A DNA stretch of 64,000 nucleotides. Origin: a virus. The notes beneath the pieces were generated by a model that saw only the letters and a program-made list of their open reading frames with translations, was not told the origin of the DNA and did not search any database. Where the stretch lies: the IMG/VR virus record IMGVR_UViG_3300024255_001563, positions 1-64,000 of that record. One strand, given 5' to 3'. The translations under genes and the position numbers were made by a program. This document shows, piece after piece, positions 25,553 to 34,714 of the stretch (the first letter of the stretch is position 1; each line of letters begins with the position of its first letter).

Positions 25553-26008
25553 TTACAAGGTAGCGTCTTCCATTCCTGCAACTCTGAGTTTAACTACGTT
25601 TGTTATCTGCCATTGCTTTTGATCAAGACCTTTTAACAGACCTAACCACTTGTTACGCATTAGTGCAAACTCATTAATAATCTTTTCATAGTCAACAACG
25701 TCTGCCTCACCGTCTACGTATTTTTCAACGTCACGGCTTGACAGAGCTCGTTGATAGTTCTCAAGATATTTCTTAAAGAACGAACTGCGCAATCTACGCA
25801 GTTCGATATTTAAGTAGTTTAGGATTGCTTCAATTTCTTGTAGCTGATTAAAACGGTACTCAACAATACCAGGCATTTCTGCTGCTGCCTTTTCGACATT
25901 GCCTTTTAGTTTTACTTCTGCTCTTGCCTGGACAAGTTCATTTTCAAAGTATTGTATAGCAGCCGGAATTTGATTAATATCTCGGCTTACATTACTATAC
26001 CATCCCAT
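25553..26008 (-). CDS. uvsY: UvsY-like recombination mediator
   Basis: The 151-residue, highly helical and charged protein lies just downstream of uvsX, as expected for UvsY (137 aa in T4). The central block ELRRLRSSFFKKYLENY and the C-terminal LRVAGMEDATL fit the family. UvsY loads UvsX on gp32-coated single-stranded DNA; uvsX and gp32 genes are adjacent. The coiled-coil-like pattern supports the assignment, though it lacks an enzymatic motif. Confidence 0.78.
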   Translation of the reverse strand: MGWYSNVSRDINQIPAAIQYFENELVQARAEVKLKGNVEKAAAEMPGIVEYRFNQLQEIEAILNYLNIELRRLRSSFFKKYLENYQRALSSRDVEKYVDGEADVVDYEKIINEFALMRNKWLGLLKGLDQKQWQITNVVKLRVAGMEDATL

Positions 26009-26247
26009 TATTCATCCCAATCCTCGTCAAAATCATCTTCAACATATAAGTCAGAATCTTGTTCTAGATAATAATTTATCGCTTTATCTAAATCTTTATC
26101 TATTCCAATTAAATCCTGCATTATAAGATCTGATGTTCCATAATCTGCTAATAGATCAATAAATTTTTCTGCTACTAGCTCAATTTGTTTTTTATCTAGA
26201 TATTCTTTAAACAGTGTCCATATCTCGGCTATCTGCTCTTCAGTCAT
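26008..26247 (-). CDS. Small acidic protein between uvsX and uvsY
   Basis: The start MTEEQIAEIWTLF at 26247 is preceded by GAGGAAA and overlaps the uvsX stop by eight bases. The 79-residue product is helical and ends in a strongly acidic tail (EDDFDEDWDE). No catalytic motif is visible. A link to recombination is inferred only from its position between uvsX and uvsY. Confidence 0.65.
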   Translation of the reverse strand: MTEEQIAEIWTLFKEYLDKKQIELVAEKFIDLLADYGTSDLIMQDLIGIDKDLDKAINYYLEQDSDLYVEDDFDEDWDE

Positions 26248-27379
26248 TTTCAGCAATTTCCTCAACTAAGTTATCATCGGTATTTACCAAAGCGGCGTCT
26301 AATTCAGCTAATTCAGCTTCACGTGCCAACCGTTCAGCTTCTGCTTCATCGGCTGCAACTTGTGCTTCCTTAGCTGGCAAATCTGCCATAACTTTATCGA
26401 GTAATTCGCCAGTCCAACGCTTGCGGAATTCTAAGATAGGTTCGCCAGTACTCATAACATACTCGTACCGATTGCCTTTCTTTTCTAGTAGGCCTTTTGC
26501 GTCCATTAAATCAAACATACCTGAATACGGATCCATACCTGTTTCATATGGAATCTCAACTTGCACACTTTCAAACGGTTTGTTATAACGTGTTTTCATA
26601 ACTTTACAGGCAGCACGAATACCGTGTACTTGTGATGTTTTATTACCGTCTGCATCTGTTTTAAGTTTGAGTTTCTTCATAGCAACAACCATTGAACTTG
26701 CATACACAAATCCTGAACCACCTGAGATCTTGTCATCTGGATCAAACATATCTTGCGATGCATATGTGTGATTAGTGACACACATACCTACATTATATGA
26801 ACCAAACATATTCACACAGTTAGTCACAAGTGCTTTTAGTGCCTTTGCTTTACGACCAAAGTCACCTTTCATATCACCTTTTTGGAACTGGTCCATTTCA
26901 GTTGGTGACATAAGCATACCAAGTGAATCAACTACAAACAACACTTTAGGACGTTCTTCTTCCGCCATTTGTTTATAGTCTTCCATAAACGTACTAACTG
27001 TTTTAGCAACATCGTCAATCATTGCCATGTTAAGTTTTAGTAGTTTGTCTTCACTTGTATCTACTTTTAGTGCTTGTAGCCATGTTTCGTCAAGTGCGTT
27101 TTCACTGTCAATAAGAACAACAAAGATACCTTGTTCTTGTGCGTACTTTACAATGTTACCTGACACAATGTAAGATTTACCTGCGCCTGATTCTCCTGCA
27201 AATACACTTACTTTACCTAGCGGAATACCTTTAGTAAAGTCGCCACTTAGCAAGTAATTAAGTGCAAAGTTTCCTGTGCTGATCCAGTCTGTTGGATCAT
27301 TAAACCCTGCGCTCATACCCGTAATAGATTTTGTCAACGAATTACGGAACTTCGTTGGATCGAATGTTTTACTAGCCAT
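26240..27379 (-). CDS. uvsX: UvsX recombinase (RecA-like)
   Basis: The 379-residue length is close to T4 UvsX (391). Walker A GESGAGKS lies at about residues 62-69 and Walker B VLFVVDSLG near 145-153, followed by a RecA-like core. The family forms filaments on single-stranded DNA and drives strand exchange and recombination-dependent replication. It lies between gp32 and uvsY as in related phages. The C-terminus is Ala/Glu rich. Confidence 0.94.
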   Translation of the reverse strand: MASKTFDPTKFRNSLTKSITGMSAGFNDPTDWISTGNFALNYLLSGDFTKGIPLGKVSVFAGESGAGKSYIVSGNIVKYAQEQGIFVVLIDSENALDETWLQALKVDTSEDKLLKLNMAMIDDVAKTVSTFMEDYKQMAEEERPKVLFVVDSLGMLMSPTEMDQFQKGDMKGDFGRKAKALKALVTNCVNMFGSYNVGMCVTNHTYASQDMFDPDDKISGGSGFVYASSMVVAMKKLKLKTDADGNKTSQVHGIRAACKVMKTRYNKPFESVQVEIPYETGMDPYSGMFDLMDAKGLLEKKGNRYEYVMSTGEPILEFRKRWTGELLDKVMADLPAKEAQVAADEAEAERLAREAELAELDAALVNTDDNLVEEIAEND

Positions 27380-27409
27380 TAAATTCTCCTAAAAAGCCAA
27401 ATACAATAT

Positions 27410-27434
27410 GGGTTGCATCTACAAAATGCAACCC
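27410..27434. terminator. Hairpin between gp32 and uvsX
   Basis: A perfect 9-bp stem (GGGTTGCAT/ATGCAACCC) with a 7-base loop lies 15 bases after the gp32 stop. No U-run follows, so it may be a partial terminator or an RNA-stability element controlling the gp32/uvsX ratio. Confidence 0.6.
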
Positions 27435-27449
27435 ACTTTAGTTGCGTTA

Positions 27450-28427
27450 TTAACCTTGACGTGATCGGATCATTGCAAGAATGTCTTGTGCTCCGCCTGC
27501 AGGTTCAGCTGCTGCTGGAGCAGGTTCTTGCCAACCTGTGTCAGTTGTAGTTTCAGCTACTGGTGTTGGAGTTGGTGCGCTTTGGCTAGTTGCTGTAGCC
27601 TGTGGGCTTGCTGCCTGTTGCGGATCACCTGTACGTGCTTGCATGCCTGCTGGACGGAAATATTGGCTCCAACGATCTGCATCGTATGCCTCACCGTCTA
27701 CACTTGCTTCGAACATTTCATGCATTACTTTTTGCTCAATGTCGCCTGGCTTCTTAGGTAAGAAGTCTGAAAGATTAAACAATCCGTTTGTATTTACTGC
27801 ATTCATTTCAGTGTCACTCAACGGACGCTCACGACGTGCCCAGTTACTTGTGCCGTAGTCTGCATAGCCACCTTTTGATCCTTTATTAAGACGGAAGTCA
27901 ATACCAGCAGTATAATCTGTTGGCAACTCTTCCATGTCTGGATCTAAAAGTGATTGTTTGATAATTTGGAAAATTTGTGGGCCAATAATAAATCGACGAA
28001 TTGGATTTTCTGGCGTAGTATCTTCCTTTAATGGATCATCTACAACAAATCCTTGGAATACGTATGAACGTTTCTTCCAGTACTTACGACCCATATCTTC
28101 TAGTGAAGGATCTTTAAACCAGCCACGTACTTCGTTAAGAATATTACATGTTTCGCCATACATTTCCATACACGGAATTTGTACTTGTACTGGTCGTGAA
28201 CTTGTATCACCTTTTACTCCACTAAACGGAAGTTTGATCATCAAACGTTCTGCCCAGAAAAAATCGTTAGATTCATTTCCGTCTGGCAAGAAACGCATTG
28301 TTGCGCTACTGCCTTCTGCCATATTCCAAAATGGGTAAATTGCGTTGTCGCCACCGCCTGTGCGTTGACTGCCTGCGCCGGCTTCTTGTTCTTTGAGCTT
28401 TGCTCGAATTTCTGCTAATGATGCCAT
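27450..28427 (-). CDS. 32: Single-stranded DNA-binding protein, T4 gp32-like
   Basis: The 325-residue protein has the gp32 N-terminal cooperativity-type region, an OB-fold core (YPFWNMAEGSSATMRFLPDG, FFWAERLMIKLPF) and a Pro/Ala/Thr-rich, less acidic C-terminal tail. T4 gp32 has 301 residues. The zinc ligands of T4 are not clearly matched. It coats single-stranded DNA in replication and recombination and binds partner proteins by its C-terminal tail. Both a sigma70-type and a late promoter lie upstream. Confidence 0.9.
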   Translation of the reverse strand: MASLAEIRAKLKEQEAGAGSQRTGGGDNAIYPFWNMAEGSSATMRFLPDGNESNDFFWAERLMIKLPFSGVKGDTSSRPVQVQIPCMEMYGETCNILNEVRGWFKDPSLEDMGRKYWKKRSYVFQGFVVDDPLKEDTTPENPIRRFIIGPQIFQIIKQSLLDPDMEELPTDYTAGIDFRLNKGSKGGYADYGTSNWARRERPLSDTEMNAVNTNGLFNLSDFLPKKPGDIEQKVMHEMFEASVDGEAYDADRWSQYFRPAGMQARTGDPQQAASPQATATSQSAPTPTPVAETTTDTGWQEPAPAAAEPAGGAQDILAMIRSRQG

Positions 28428-28507
28428 AGTGCCTTTTCTCCTATATGTTATGCCTATGTTAGAACAACTAATATTGCTCTTGTGCCTAAAATGTATAGCA
28501 CTCTTAT

Positions 28508-28536
28508 ATACTACACGATATTATTTATCTTGTCAA
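28508..28536 (-). promoter_or_regulatory. Overlapping sigma70-type and late promoters for gp32
   Basis: Minus strand: TTGACA (28531-28536), 17 bases, then TAGTAT (28508-28513). A T4-type GATAAATA (28522-28529) sits inside the spacer. If both work, gp32 can be made early and late. The TTGACA overlaps the stop of the SGNH gene. Confidence 0.5.
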
Positions 28537-29237
28537 GCGATTTTTTTTAAATTATTGATATTAGGAGATATATTATGATCTATCCAATTTACCATTTCAT
28601 TAAATAGTAAATCGTGATTAGCCGGAGTCATGTGATTTGGTAATTCTTTGTTAATATCTTTTTCTATACTGTATAAACTAGGACCTTTACAAAAAGTAAA
28701 TTTTTCTGTGTCTTGAATAGGTAATCCAAATTTTTTATATAACAAACTATCTTGCGGGTCTTCAAATACATTTACTACTAGAACTTTTTTAAAAAACGCA
28801 CTATATTCTTTTAATATACCTACGTATTGTAACTGTCGAAAATCTTGTAAATCATTATGTAAATAGTATCTTCTAAAAAAGTTATGTAAGAACTTTTTGT
28901 AAGATTTATATCTTGCAACTCTTTTTCTTATGTAAAGATCATCATTCCTGCCGAAAATTACATTCATCATAATTGATTGATCTTCAGGCTGCATAGTAAA
29001 ATTAAAGTTTTTTCTTTCATCGCCAGATAAGAAAAATATTAGATTAATTTTTTCTAACTCGTCAGTTTCTGTATTTTGTATTGCATCTCGAAAAAGTTGC
29101 ATCATGTATTCGGGGCCAGTGCCCCCAATAGCATAATTTTTTACATCATAAGTTTGTGCTATACGTTTTGACCAGGCATAGTGTTTATCATAAGTATCAT
29201 TAGCATAGCTGTCTCCGAAGATCCAGACTTTCTGCAT
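28533..29237 (-). CDS. SGNH/GDSL-type hydrolase-like protein
   Basis: The 234-residue protein has block I IFGDSYAND (nucleophile Ser about residue 9), block II-like YAIGGTGPEY and a C-terminal NHMTPANHDLLFN consistent with the catalytic His/Asp block. The block III Gly-Asn is not clear. SGNH hydrolases cleave or transfer acyl groups, including O-acetyl on glycans. It starts in an overlap with the stop of the upstream 729-aa gene and ends inside the gp32 promoter. The substrate is unknown. Confidence 0.68.
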   Translation of the reverse strand: MQKVWIFGDSYANDTYDKHYAWSKRIAQTYDVKNYAIGGTGPEYMMQLFRDAIQNTETDELEKINLIFFLSGDERKNFNFTMQPEDQSIMMNVIFGRNDDLYIRKRVARYKSYKKFLHNFFRRYYLHNDLQDFRQLQYVGILKEYSAFFKKVLVVNVFEDPQDSLLYKKFGLPIQDTEKFTFCKGPSLYSIEKDINKELPNHMTPANHDLLFNEMVNWIDHNISPNINNLKKIA

Positions 29238-31426
29238 TATTTTAAACCGGCTAAACTCTTAATTCTATCTAATGTGCCTGGTTTTTTTGGTGCTTCAGGT
29301 GCTTTTGCTTTAGCGTACTTTGGACCCGGATTGTCTAAATCAACATTAGTCATATCCCTCTTGTCTTTTTTCAGTTGCACGTACTGTGTTCCATCTGTTG
29401 CAATTAAGCCTAATTTATCAGCATCTGCAGAAGCTTGCTTTCGGTGCATCATTGGATACATTTTCTTTATTTCCATAGTGTCCGGATTGTATAGTACAAT
29501 ATTATTTTTAAATTTATCAAACACGCCGCCCTCCATTTGCTGTGGATTATTACGCATTTGATGCTCGTCAAATTTTGCTTGTATTTGTTCAATAAATGCC
29601 TTAGCAGGGTCAATGTACTGTTCACCGTAATCTTTTTCTACCATAGTAAGAATTGCTGTTTCACCTTTTGGAAACTCACCTGTTTCTCTATCGTAGTAAG
29701 ATAGTATGAACTCACCTAATGGTGTCTTTTGTTCTTTTTCAAGTGTAATCTCGTCACCGTCTGGTCCGTCTACTTTGTCGCCTTTTTTCTTGCCATTCAT
29801 TTTAGCTTTCTTTACAGCGTGTGCGTATGCATTGCCTTCGTCGGTGTCGTCTTCTTTTTTGTTTCTATCAAAGTCTGTTGTATATAGATATTCCATTACA
29901 GGATACAATGCAGTTACAATAGCATTACCAAAGCGAGAATTTTTACCTGATCCTGGCTCAGTTTCTAATTTCTTTGCTTCGCCACGTAGTTTCATCATTC
30001 CTTCAATTGCAGCTTTGGCATTCTTGTCTAGTCCGCTAAATCCATTTGTTCTTGCTTCAATAAATGAATACACATCCCATACATCGCTTACGTACTGATT
30101 TGCTAAGTTGCCTTGATCGTCATCTTGCCCACGTTCAATTGCTTTACCTTTGCCACGTAGTGCGCCTAGTACTTCTATAGCATCTTTACTTGTGTCAATA
30201 TATGCTTCTTGTACTTCTTCTTCGTTTGTGTCACATTCGCAAGGTGCGCAATTACATTCTTCGCACTCTTTTGCTTCTGCAAACTGACCCATCATTTCTT
30301 CAAAGCCTTGCTCTAGTTCTGCTTCTTCCGGGATGCACGATCCTTTAGAACCACGAGTTGCACCTGGCTTCTTTTTCCAGCCATCTCTGCATTTGTCATA
30401 AATTTTACTATTGCCGTGCTGCTCGCCTTCGTCTACTAAGTCATCTGGTCCTAGAGATTTTGCTTTACTTGCTTCGCTTACTAGTTTGTATATGTATGGA
30501 AACACATCTGATAGTTCTTCGTTAAACTGTTTAATAGTTAATTGGTCAATCCAGTTTTCAGCAACATCACTAGGAACATCTTCCATTACTGGGGTTTCAA
30601 ATGCTTCAAATGTTTCTTTGTAATATGCTGGCTTTTGTAAGCTCTCGATTGTTTTCTTAACTGTAGCAATGCGCTCTTTAACAATGTCTGTATATCCTGC
30701 TAGGCTTTCTGCCATTACAGCACTACGTCCCATGTAGTTCTTAAACTTACGTAGTTTTGACATTTCTTCTGATAAGCCTACAATATGCTTACCAAAATCG
30801 TCATAGGCATTTCCGCCTTCGCTAACATGTCGAGCCATTGCTCTTGCACCACTTAGGTGTTTATAAGGATATCTAAATCTTTCACCATCGGATGATTCAA
30901 TGTAGATCTTTCCTATTTTTTGTGTGCGTCCTGTAGCACTTTCTTGATTAACACTTTCGGTATGCTTAATCATTATACGTGCTTCACCTATTTTTTGGTA
31001 GCTTATACGTGATGTACCATATAACTTTGTTTCGTTCATGTTATTATCCCCAGATCGATTTGCTAAAAATTTATAATCTCTTTTTGTTAAATTTGTTTTA
31101 TTAATATCTCTCACATCAAAATTTAGTAAGCGTTTTTTAGCAAATTCACGTAATTCTTTTAAAAAGTTATACCAATTTTTTTGAGTTGTGTTATCTTGAT
31201 CATTAATAAAATCTCTTGAATATATAATACTAATTCCGTCGTCTTCTGATAACGAGATAGATATCGTACCTAACGAGGTACCGTCTTCTTTATACTCAAA
31301 ATCAAAAAATCTTGCAGCTGCCGGCTCAGTAACAATATTACCATTTTGGTCACCAATAGTTAAATTAGGAAATCTTCCTCTAATTTTATTAAACAAGTCT
31401 TCTGATATTGTATTCAAGTTTTTCAT
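29237..31426 (-). CDS. Large conserved hypothetical (probable virion or head) protein
   Basis: The 729-residue protein begins MKNLNTISEDLFNKIRGRF and contains an alpha-helical middle, a Cys-rich segment (CEECNCAPCEC, about residue 400) that may bind metal, and a KCRDGWKKKPG...GSC motif I associate with marine T4-like virion proteins. The C-terminus is basic. It follows terL with a late promoter between, so it is expressed late. The precise role is unknown. Confidence 0.6.
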   Translation of the reverse strand: MKNLNTISEDLFNKIRGRFPNLTIGDQNGNIVTEPAAARFFDFEYKEDGTSLGTISISLSEDDGISIIYSRDFINDQDNTTQKNWYNFLKELREFAKKRLLNFDVRDINKTNLTKRDYKFLANRSGDNNMNETKLYGTSRISYQKIGEARIMIKHTESVNQESATGRTQKIGKIYIESSDGERFRYPYKHLSGARAMARHVSEGGNAYDDFGKHIVGLSEEMSKLRKFKNYMGRSAVMAESLAGYTDIVKERIATVKKTIESLQKPAYYKETFEAFETPVMEDVPSDVAENWIDQLTIKQFNEELSDVFPYIYKLVSEASKAKSLGPDDLVDEGEQHGNSKIYDKCRDGWKKKPGATRGSKGSCIPEEAELEQGFEEMMGQFAEAKECEECNCAPCECDTNEEEVQEAYIDTSKDAIEVLGALRGKGKAIERGQDDDQGNLANQYVSDVWDVYSFIEARTNGFSGLDKNAKAAIEGMMKLRGEAKKLETEPGSGKNSRFGNAIVTALYPVMEYLYTTDFDRNKKEDDTDEGNAYAHAVKKAKMNGKKKGDKVDGPDGDEITLEKEQKTPLGEFILSYYDRETGEFPKGETAILTMVEKDYGEQYIDPAKAFIEQIQAKFDEHQMRNNPQQMEGGVFDKFKNNIVLYNPDTMEIKKMYPMMHRKQASADADKLGLIATDGTQYVQLKKDKRDMTNVDLDNPGPKYAKAKAPEAPKKPGTLDRIKSLAGLK

Positions 31427-31430
31427 ATTG

Positions 31431-31438
31431 TATTTATC
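31431..31438 (-). promoter_or_regulatory. T4-type late promoter before the 729-aa gene
   Basis: The minus strand reads GATAAATA, overlapping the last bases of terL. Here the ATG (31426) is five, not six, bases after the last A, so a T4-spaced +1 would fall on the T of the ATG. Confidence 0.5.
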
Positions 31439-33018
31439 TAATAGTTACTGCTTACGAATATAGGCATGGGCGGATCGTAGTCTTCTAAATCTTCTGCTTG
31501 TGTAAACGTATTATACACTCGCGGATCCCAATCTTTGAGTACAGCCATCATTCGTATAGCAAGAAGTGTAGCACTAATCAAATCATCAGTCATACCAGAC
31601 TTAGCTTGAAAACTCGATCCTGTTGCAACAAACCCTTTAAGTTCTGATAAAAATGGTTTAGAATGTATAACCATTTTATCATTTTCTATCATTGTTTTTA
31701 ATCTACTACAAGCGGTTACTTTTGTGCTGTGTGTAGTATTAAAGCCTTTGCGGAATTTACGAACATGCCCTTTACGCATAGGTTCACTAACAAATAAACC
31801 TGGAATGTTTTCTTCACCAAAGTCATTAATAACAATAAGACATGCTTCGCCGATACCGTTGTTTTCTACACTCCAGTATATGCCTTGGGGATTATTAGTT
31901 TCTTGTTCTAAATACTTGCATATGTCTGCAAGTACTCTAATCTGCCCAGGAATAGCAGTTTGGTTGTGTTGCCATTCTGCTACTTGTTCATAACTAGGTA
32001 ATTCAAATACTTGTATTGCAGCATAGTCGCCACCTGTGCCCATACTAGGGTCGAGTGCAACAGCATATGTATATTGACTAGTTGGTTTTTTGTACCATCG
32101 TGTTTGTCCCATATTGAGTACAGGATTGTCGCCTTCCATAGCAGCAAGCTTAATTGAATTAATTAGTGTTTCGTCAAATACTAGGAATTCGCAACCATAT
32201 TCTCGTCGGAACTTTTCTTCACCGATACGCCCAACTTCTTCTACTTTCCACGCTTCGTCACGATCTGGATGTTCATCCCATTGTGCAACAAAACTATGAA
32301 AGCCGTTTGATCCTAGCTCTTGCTCATTGCCGTGTGCATCAAATTTGTCTTCGGCTTGTTTCCAAATAGTAGCAAACGTATCTTCATCACTGTTAGGTGT
32401 GCTAGTAATAATAGCTCTACCACCTGTTGCCAGTGTAGGTGATATCGAAGTCCAAAACTCTTCAGCAATGTTTGGTTGTACGAATGCAAACTCGTCACAG
32501 TATAGTAGCGAGATACTCATACCACGTCCTGTGTTGCCTGTTGTAGTCTGTGCTACAATACGTGAACCGTTTTCAAATTCTATTGATTGTTTATTGTAGC
32601 TTGTAACCCCTGCTCTAATATGATCAGGACAAGTTTCATACACAAAGCGTATACGAGACATAATCTCTTGCGCACCTGTGTATTTGTGTGCAGCAACTAG
32701 AATAGTTTGGTCTGGATTAAACATTGCATACCAAGCAAGGTATATACTAGCACAGGTTGTTTTACCTGTTTGTCTAGGCATCATGTTAATGTTAAAGCGA
32801 TAGTTATGATAGCTGTGCATCAAACGCAGCTGATATTCAAAAGGATCAAACAGCAACTTACCTTTTACAGGGTGTTGAATGTATGCAAACTTACGAGCAA
32901 AGTACAAATACCCCTCGTCAGGATCCATACATTTCATCAAGTCTTCGACTTGTTCATTTGTGAATGTTTCTTGTTTGTTAGCTTTCTTAATAAGAACGCC
33001 GTCTAATGATGCTGCCAT
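31438..33018 (-). CDS. 17: Terminase large subunit, T4 gp17-like
   Basis: From ATG 33018 the product is 526 residues (T4 gp17 has 610). Walker A PRQTGKTT lies at about residues 81-88, the Walker B-like LLYCDEF follows, and the nuclease core begins with ALDPSMGTGGDYAAI, carrying an acidic metal ligand. The protein powers DNA translocation and cuts the concatemer. The ATG lies six bases after a TAAATA late element, so the message may be leaderless. A strong terminator is immediately upstream. Confidence 0.93.
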   Translation of the reverse strand: MAASLDGVLIKKANKQETFTNEQVEDLMKCMDPDEGYLYFARKFAYIQHPVKGKLLFDPFEYQLRLMHSYHNYRFNINMMPRQTGKTTCASIYLAWYAMFNPDQTILVAAHKYTGAQEIMSRIRFVYETCPDHIRAGVTSYNKQSIEFENGSRIVAQTTTGNTGRGMSISLLYCDEFAFVQPNIAEEFWTSISPTLATGGRAIITSTPNSDEDTFATIWKQAEDKFDAHGNEQELGSNGFHSFVAQWDEHPDRDEAWKVEEVGRIGEEKFRREYGCEFLVFDETLINSIKLAAMEGDNPVLNMGQTRWYKKPTSQYTYAVALDPSMGTGGDYAAIQVFELPSYEQVAEWQHNQTAIPGQIRVLADICKYLEQETNNPQGIYWSVENNGIGEACLIVINDFGEENIPGLFVSEPMRKGHVRKFRKGFNTTHSTKVTACSRLKTMIENDKMVIHSKPFLSELKGFVATGSSFQAKSGMTDDLISATLLAIRMMAVLKDWDPRVYNTFTQAEDLEDYDPPMPIFVSSNY

Positions 33019-33023
33019 AATAT

Positions 33024-33030
33024 TATTTAC
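33024..33030 (-). promoter_or_regulatory. T4-type late promoter of terL, leaderless geometry
   Basis: The minus strand reads GTAAATA, and the predicted +1 is the A of the terL ATG (33018). It lies directly after the U-run of the upstream terminator, so terL is insulated from read-through. Confidence 0.6.
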
Positions 33031-33032
33031 CC

Positions 33033-33060
33033 AAAAAAATAGCACCCGAAGGTGCTATTT
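33033..33060 (-). terminator. Rho-independent terminator downstream of the 345-aa gene
   Basis: On the minus strand a perfect 10-bp stem AAATAGCACC/GGTGCTATTT with a TTCG tetraloop is followed by a run of seven T. It ends the unit that contains the 33089 gene. Confidence 0.88.
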
Positions 33061-33088
33061 GGCCGTTCGCTCTATCGGTAGAACGTTC

Positions 33089-34126
33089 TTATTTCTTTTG
33101 GAACTGTGGAGGTACTACACCTTTTTTAGGCTTGCTTCCGCCTTTGCTTTTCTTGTCACCAGTCTTTTGATTTAAGAAAGCAGGCTTATCGTCATCAGTG
33201 CCTTTTTTGCCATCTGGTCCTGCGCCCATAGGCATCTTCTTTTCAGCAAGTGCTGCCCATAATTTACTTTTTATAGATTCAGTTGCCATTGGATTATCGC
33301 CACGTTGTGCCGCTTTGTATGATTTCTTTTCGCGGTTGATACCACCACTTAAATCTTTAATCATTACTTCGTGATCGTCATACTTCTCATCTGGTTCGTT
33401 AGCGTAACCTTCAAGATTTGGAAGATGATCGTAGTCACTGTCATCGCTACCGTCAATCATATCCATAGCATCTTGTGCTACCATAGAAGCACGATTTGGA
33501 CCGCCGCCTTCACCTTCGCCGAAGTCTTCTGGCTCAAGACTTCTAAGTACTTTAAAAGCATTTGTTACTATTGGATCGCCCATATCTTTAACTTCGTCAA
33601 ACATATCATTTAGTTCATCAACAACGTTGTCGTAACTATGCATTCCTTTTTGTATTTCTTGTGCAAAATCGTGTAGTTGTTCTTGCATATCAGTTACAGC
33701 ATCTTTCATGCCGCCTTCTTCCATATCTGCTTCATCGCCTTTAGGAAGTGGCATTTCTTTATCGTCAAATCCTGGCTCGTCCATTATACTCGACAAGCGT
33801 TCCATATCCATACGTGGTGACATCATTTTGTCTGCTGCTGGTGCTGCATCACCTAGTCCTGCGTTCTTCATCATATCTAATAAATCAGCAACATGTTCTT
33901 TGCCACTTGCATTCATTGATACACTTACTGTTACTGGATTACCTTTGTCCATCTCTGGTGCAGGTATTGTAGGCATAGGTCCTTCGTCAACCATTGGTCC
34001 ACATTCATCTACTGCCTGAATTGACTCTAAAATAGTTTTCATATCGTTAACATTTGATCCTGCTACTGACGGCTTATCGCCTGCTGCTGCTGAATCCATA
34101 TTTTCTAAGATTTTTTTCATATCCAT
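33089..34126 (-). CDS. Conserved hypothetical, probable head/internal virion protein
   Basis: The 345-residue protein is acidic in the first two thirds and basic at the end (KKSKGGSKPKKG). The N-terminus carries a repeated motif (MKKILENM and MKTILESI). A GTAGGAGG ribosome-binding site is well placed. Its position between the small terminase gene and terL, and a late promoter a gene upstream, suggest a head or packaging role. No enzymatic motif is seen. It ends in a tRNA D-arm-like stretch and a terminator. Confidence 0.65.
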   Translation of the reverse strand: MDMKKILENMDSAAAGDKPSVAGSNVNDMKTILESIQAVDECGPMVDEGPMPTIPAPEMDKGNPVTVSVSMNASGKEHVADLLDMMKNAGLGDAAPAADKMMSPRMDMERLSSIMDEPGFDDKEMPLPKGDEADMEEGGMKDAVTDMQEQLHDFAQEIQKGMHSYDNVVDELNDMFDEVKDMGDPIVTNAFKVLRSLEPEDFGEGEGGGPNRASMVAQDAMDMIDGSDDSDYDHLPNLEGYANEPDEKYDDHEVMIKDLSGGINREKKSYKAAQRGDNPMATESIKSKLWAALAEKKMPMGAGPDGKKGTDDDKPAFLNQKTGDKKSKGGSKPKKGVVPPQFQKK

Positions 34127-34130
34127 AATT

Positions 34131-34688
34131 TCAGCCTCCTACAACTGCTTTAGTATTTTCTACATCGCCAATGTCAGATGACTCTCCAACTGGTGCGCCT
34201 TCTGCACCACTGTGTTCATTTTCTTTGCGAGCAGTTTCTAATTCTTTTAACAAACTCATCACACGATTGCCTGCTACATCTTCTTGTGCAGTTTCGCCGC
34301 CCATGTCTTCTTTGGTTAACATAGATTCGTATGGCGCAGTGTCTTTTAGTTTTTGATATTCTTCTCTAGGATCATTCATATTGCGTACAATAATGTATGA
34401 TTGATCAATGCCACAACACTTACCCAAATACTCTTGTAGTACTTGACTAGTTGTTGGGTATTCAACTTCTGCTTCAAAATATGTAACTTCCATATTTTGT
34501 AACTGCGGGAAGTCTAGTGGACGCTCTTGTATCGGCGTCTTTTTACCCGATGTCATGTTTATTACACTAAATTTCTTTAGAGCAGTTTCTAACTTATCTA
34601 CACAGTCGTCTGGACAGTTTCCAGCAACTCCTATTTTAAATTCATAAGTCTTTTTAGACTCGGTAAGTATTTCTGTAAATGATCTCAT
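34131..34688 (-). CDS. Conserved hypothetical protein, 185 aa
   Basis: The product begins MRSFTEILTESKKTYEFKIGVAG and has an alpha/beta-like first half (QYLGKCC-type Cys region) and a low-complexity acidic end. A GATAAATA late element overlaps the small-terminase stop upstream and an AGGATC site lies before the ATG. Late expression and position suggest a virion or assembly role. No known domain was recognised. Confidence 0.6.
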   Translation of the reverse strand: MRSFTEILTESKKTYEFKIGVAGNCPDDCVDKLETALKKFSVINMTSGKKTPIQERPLDFPQLQNMEVTYFEAEVEYPTTSQVLQEYLGKCCGIDQSYIIVRNMNDPREEYQKLKDTAPYESMLTKEDMGGETAQEDVAGNRVMSLLKELETARKENEHSGAEGAPVGESSDIGDVENTKAVVGG

Positions 34689-34714
34689 TGCGCATTGATC
34701 CTGTTGTCTATGTA

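Noticed and set aside
33058-33088. A tRNA-like stretch (GCTCTATCGGTAGAAC) after the 345-aa gene
   Set aside because: It resembles a D-arm, but no anticodon arm, T-arm or acceptor follows. I treat it as a small hairpin or a fragment at most.
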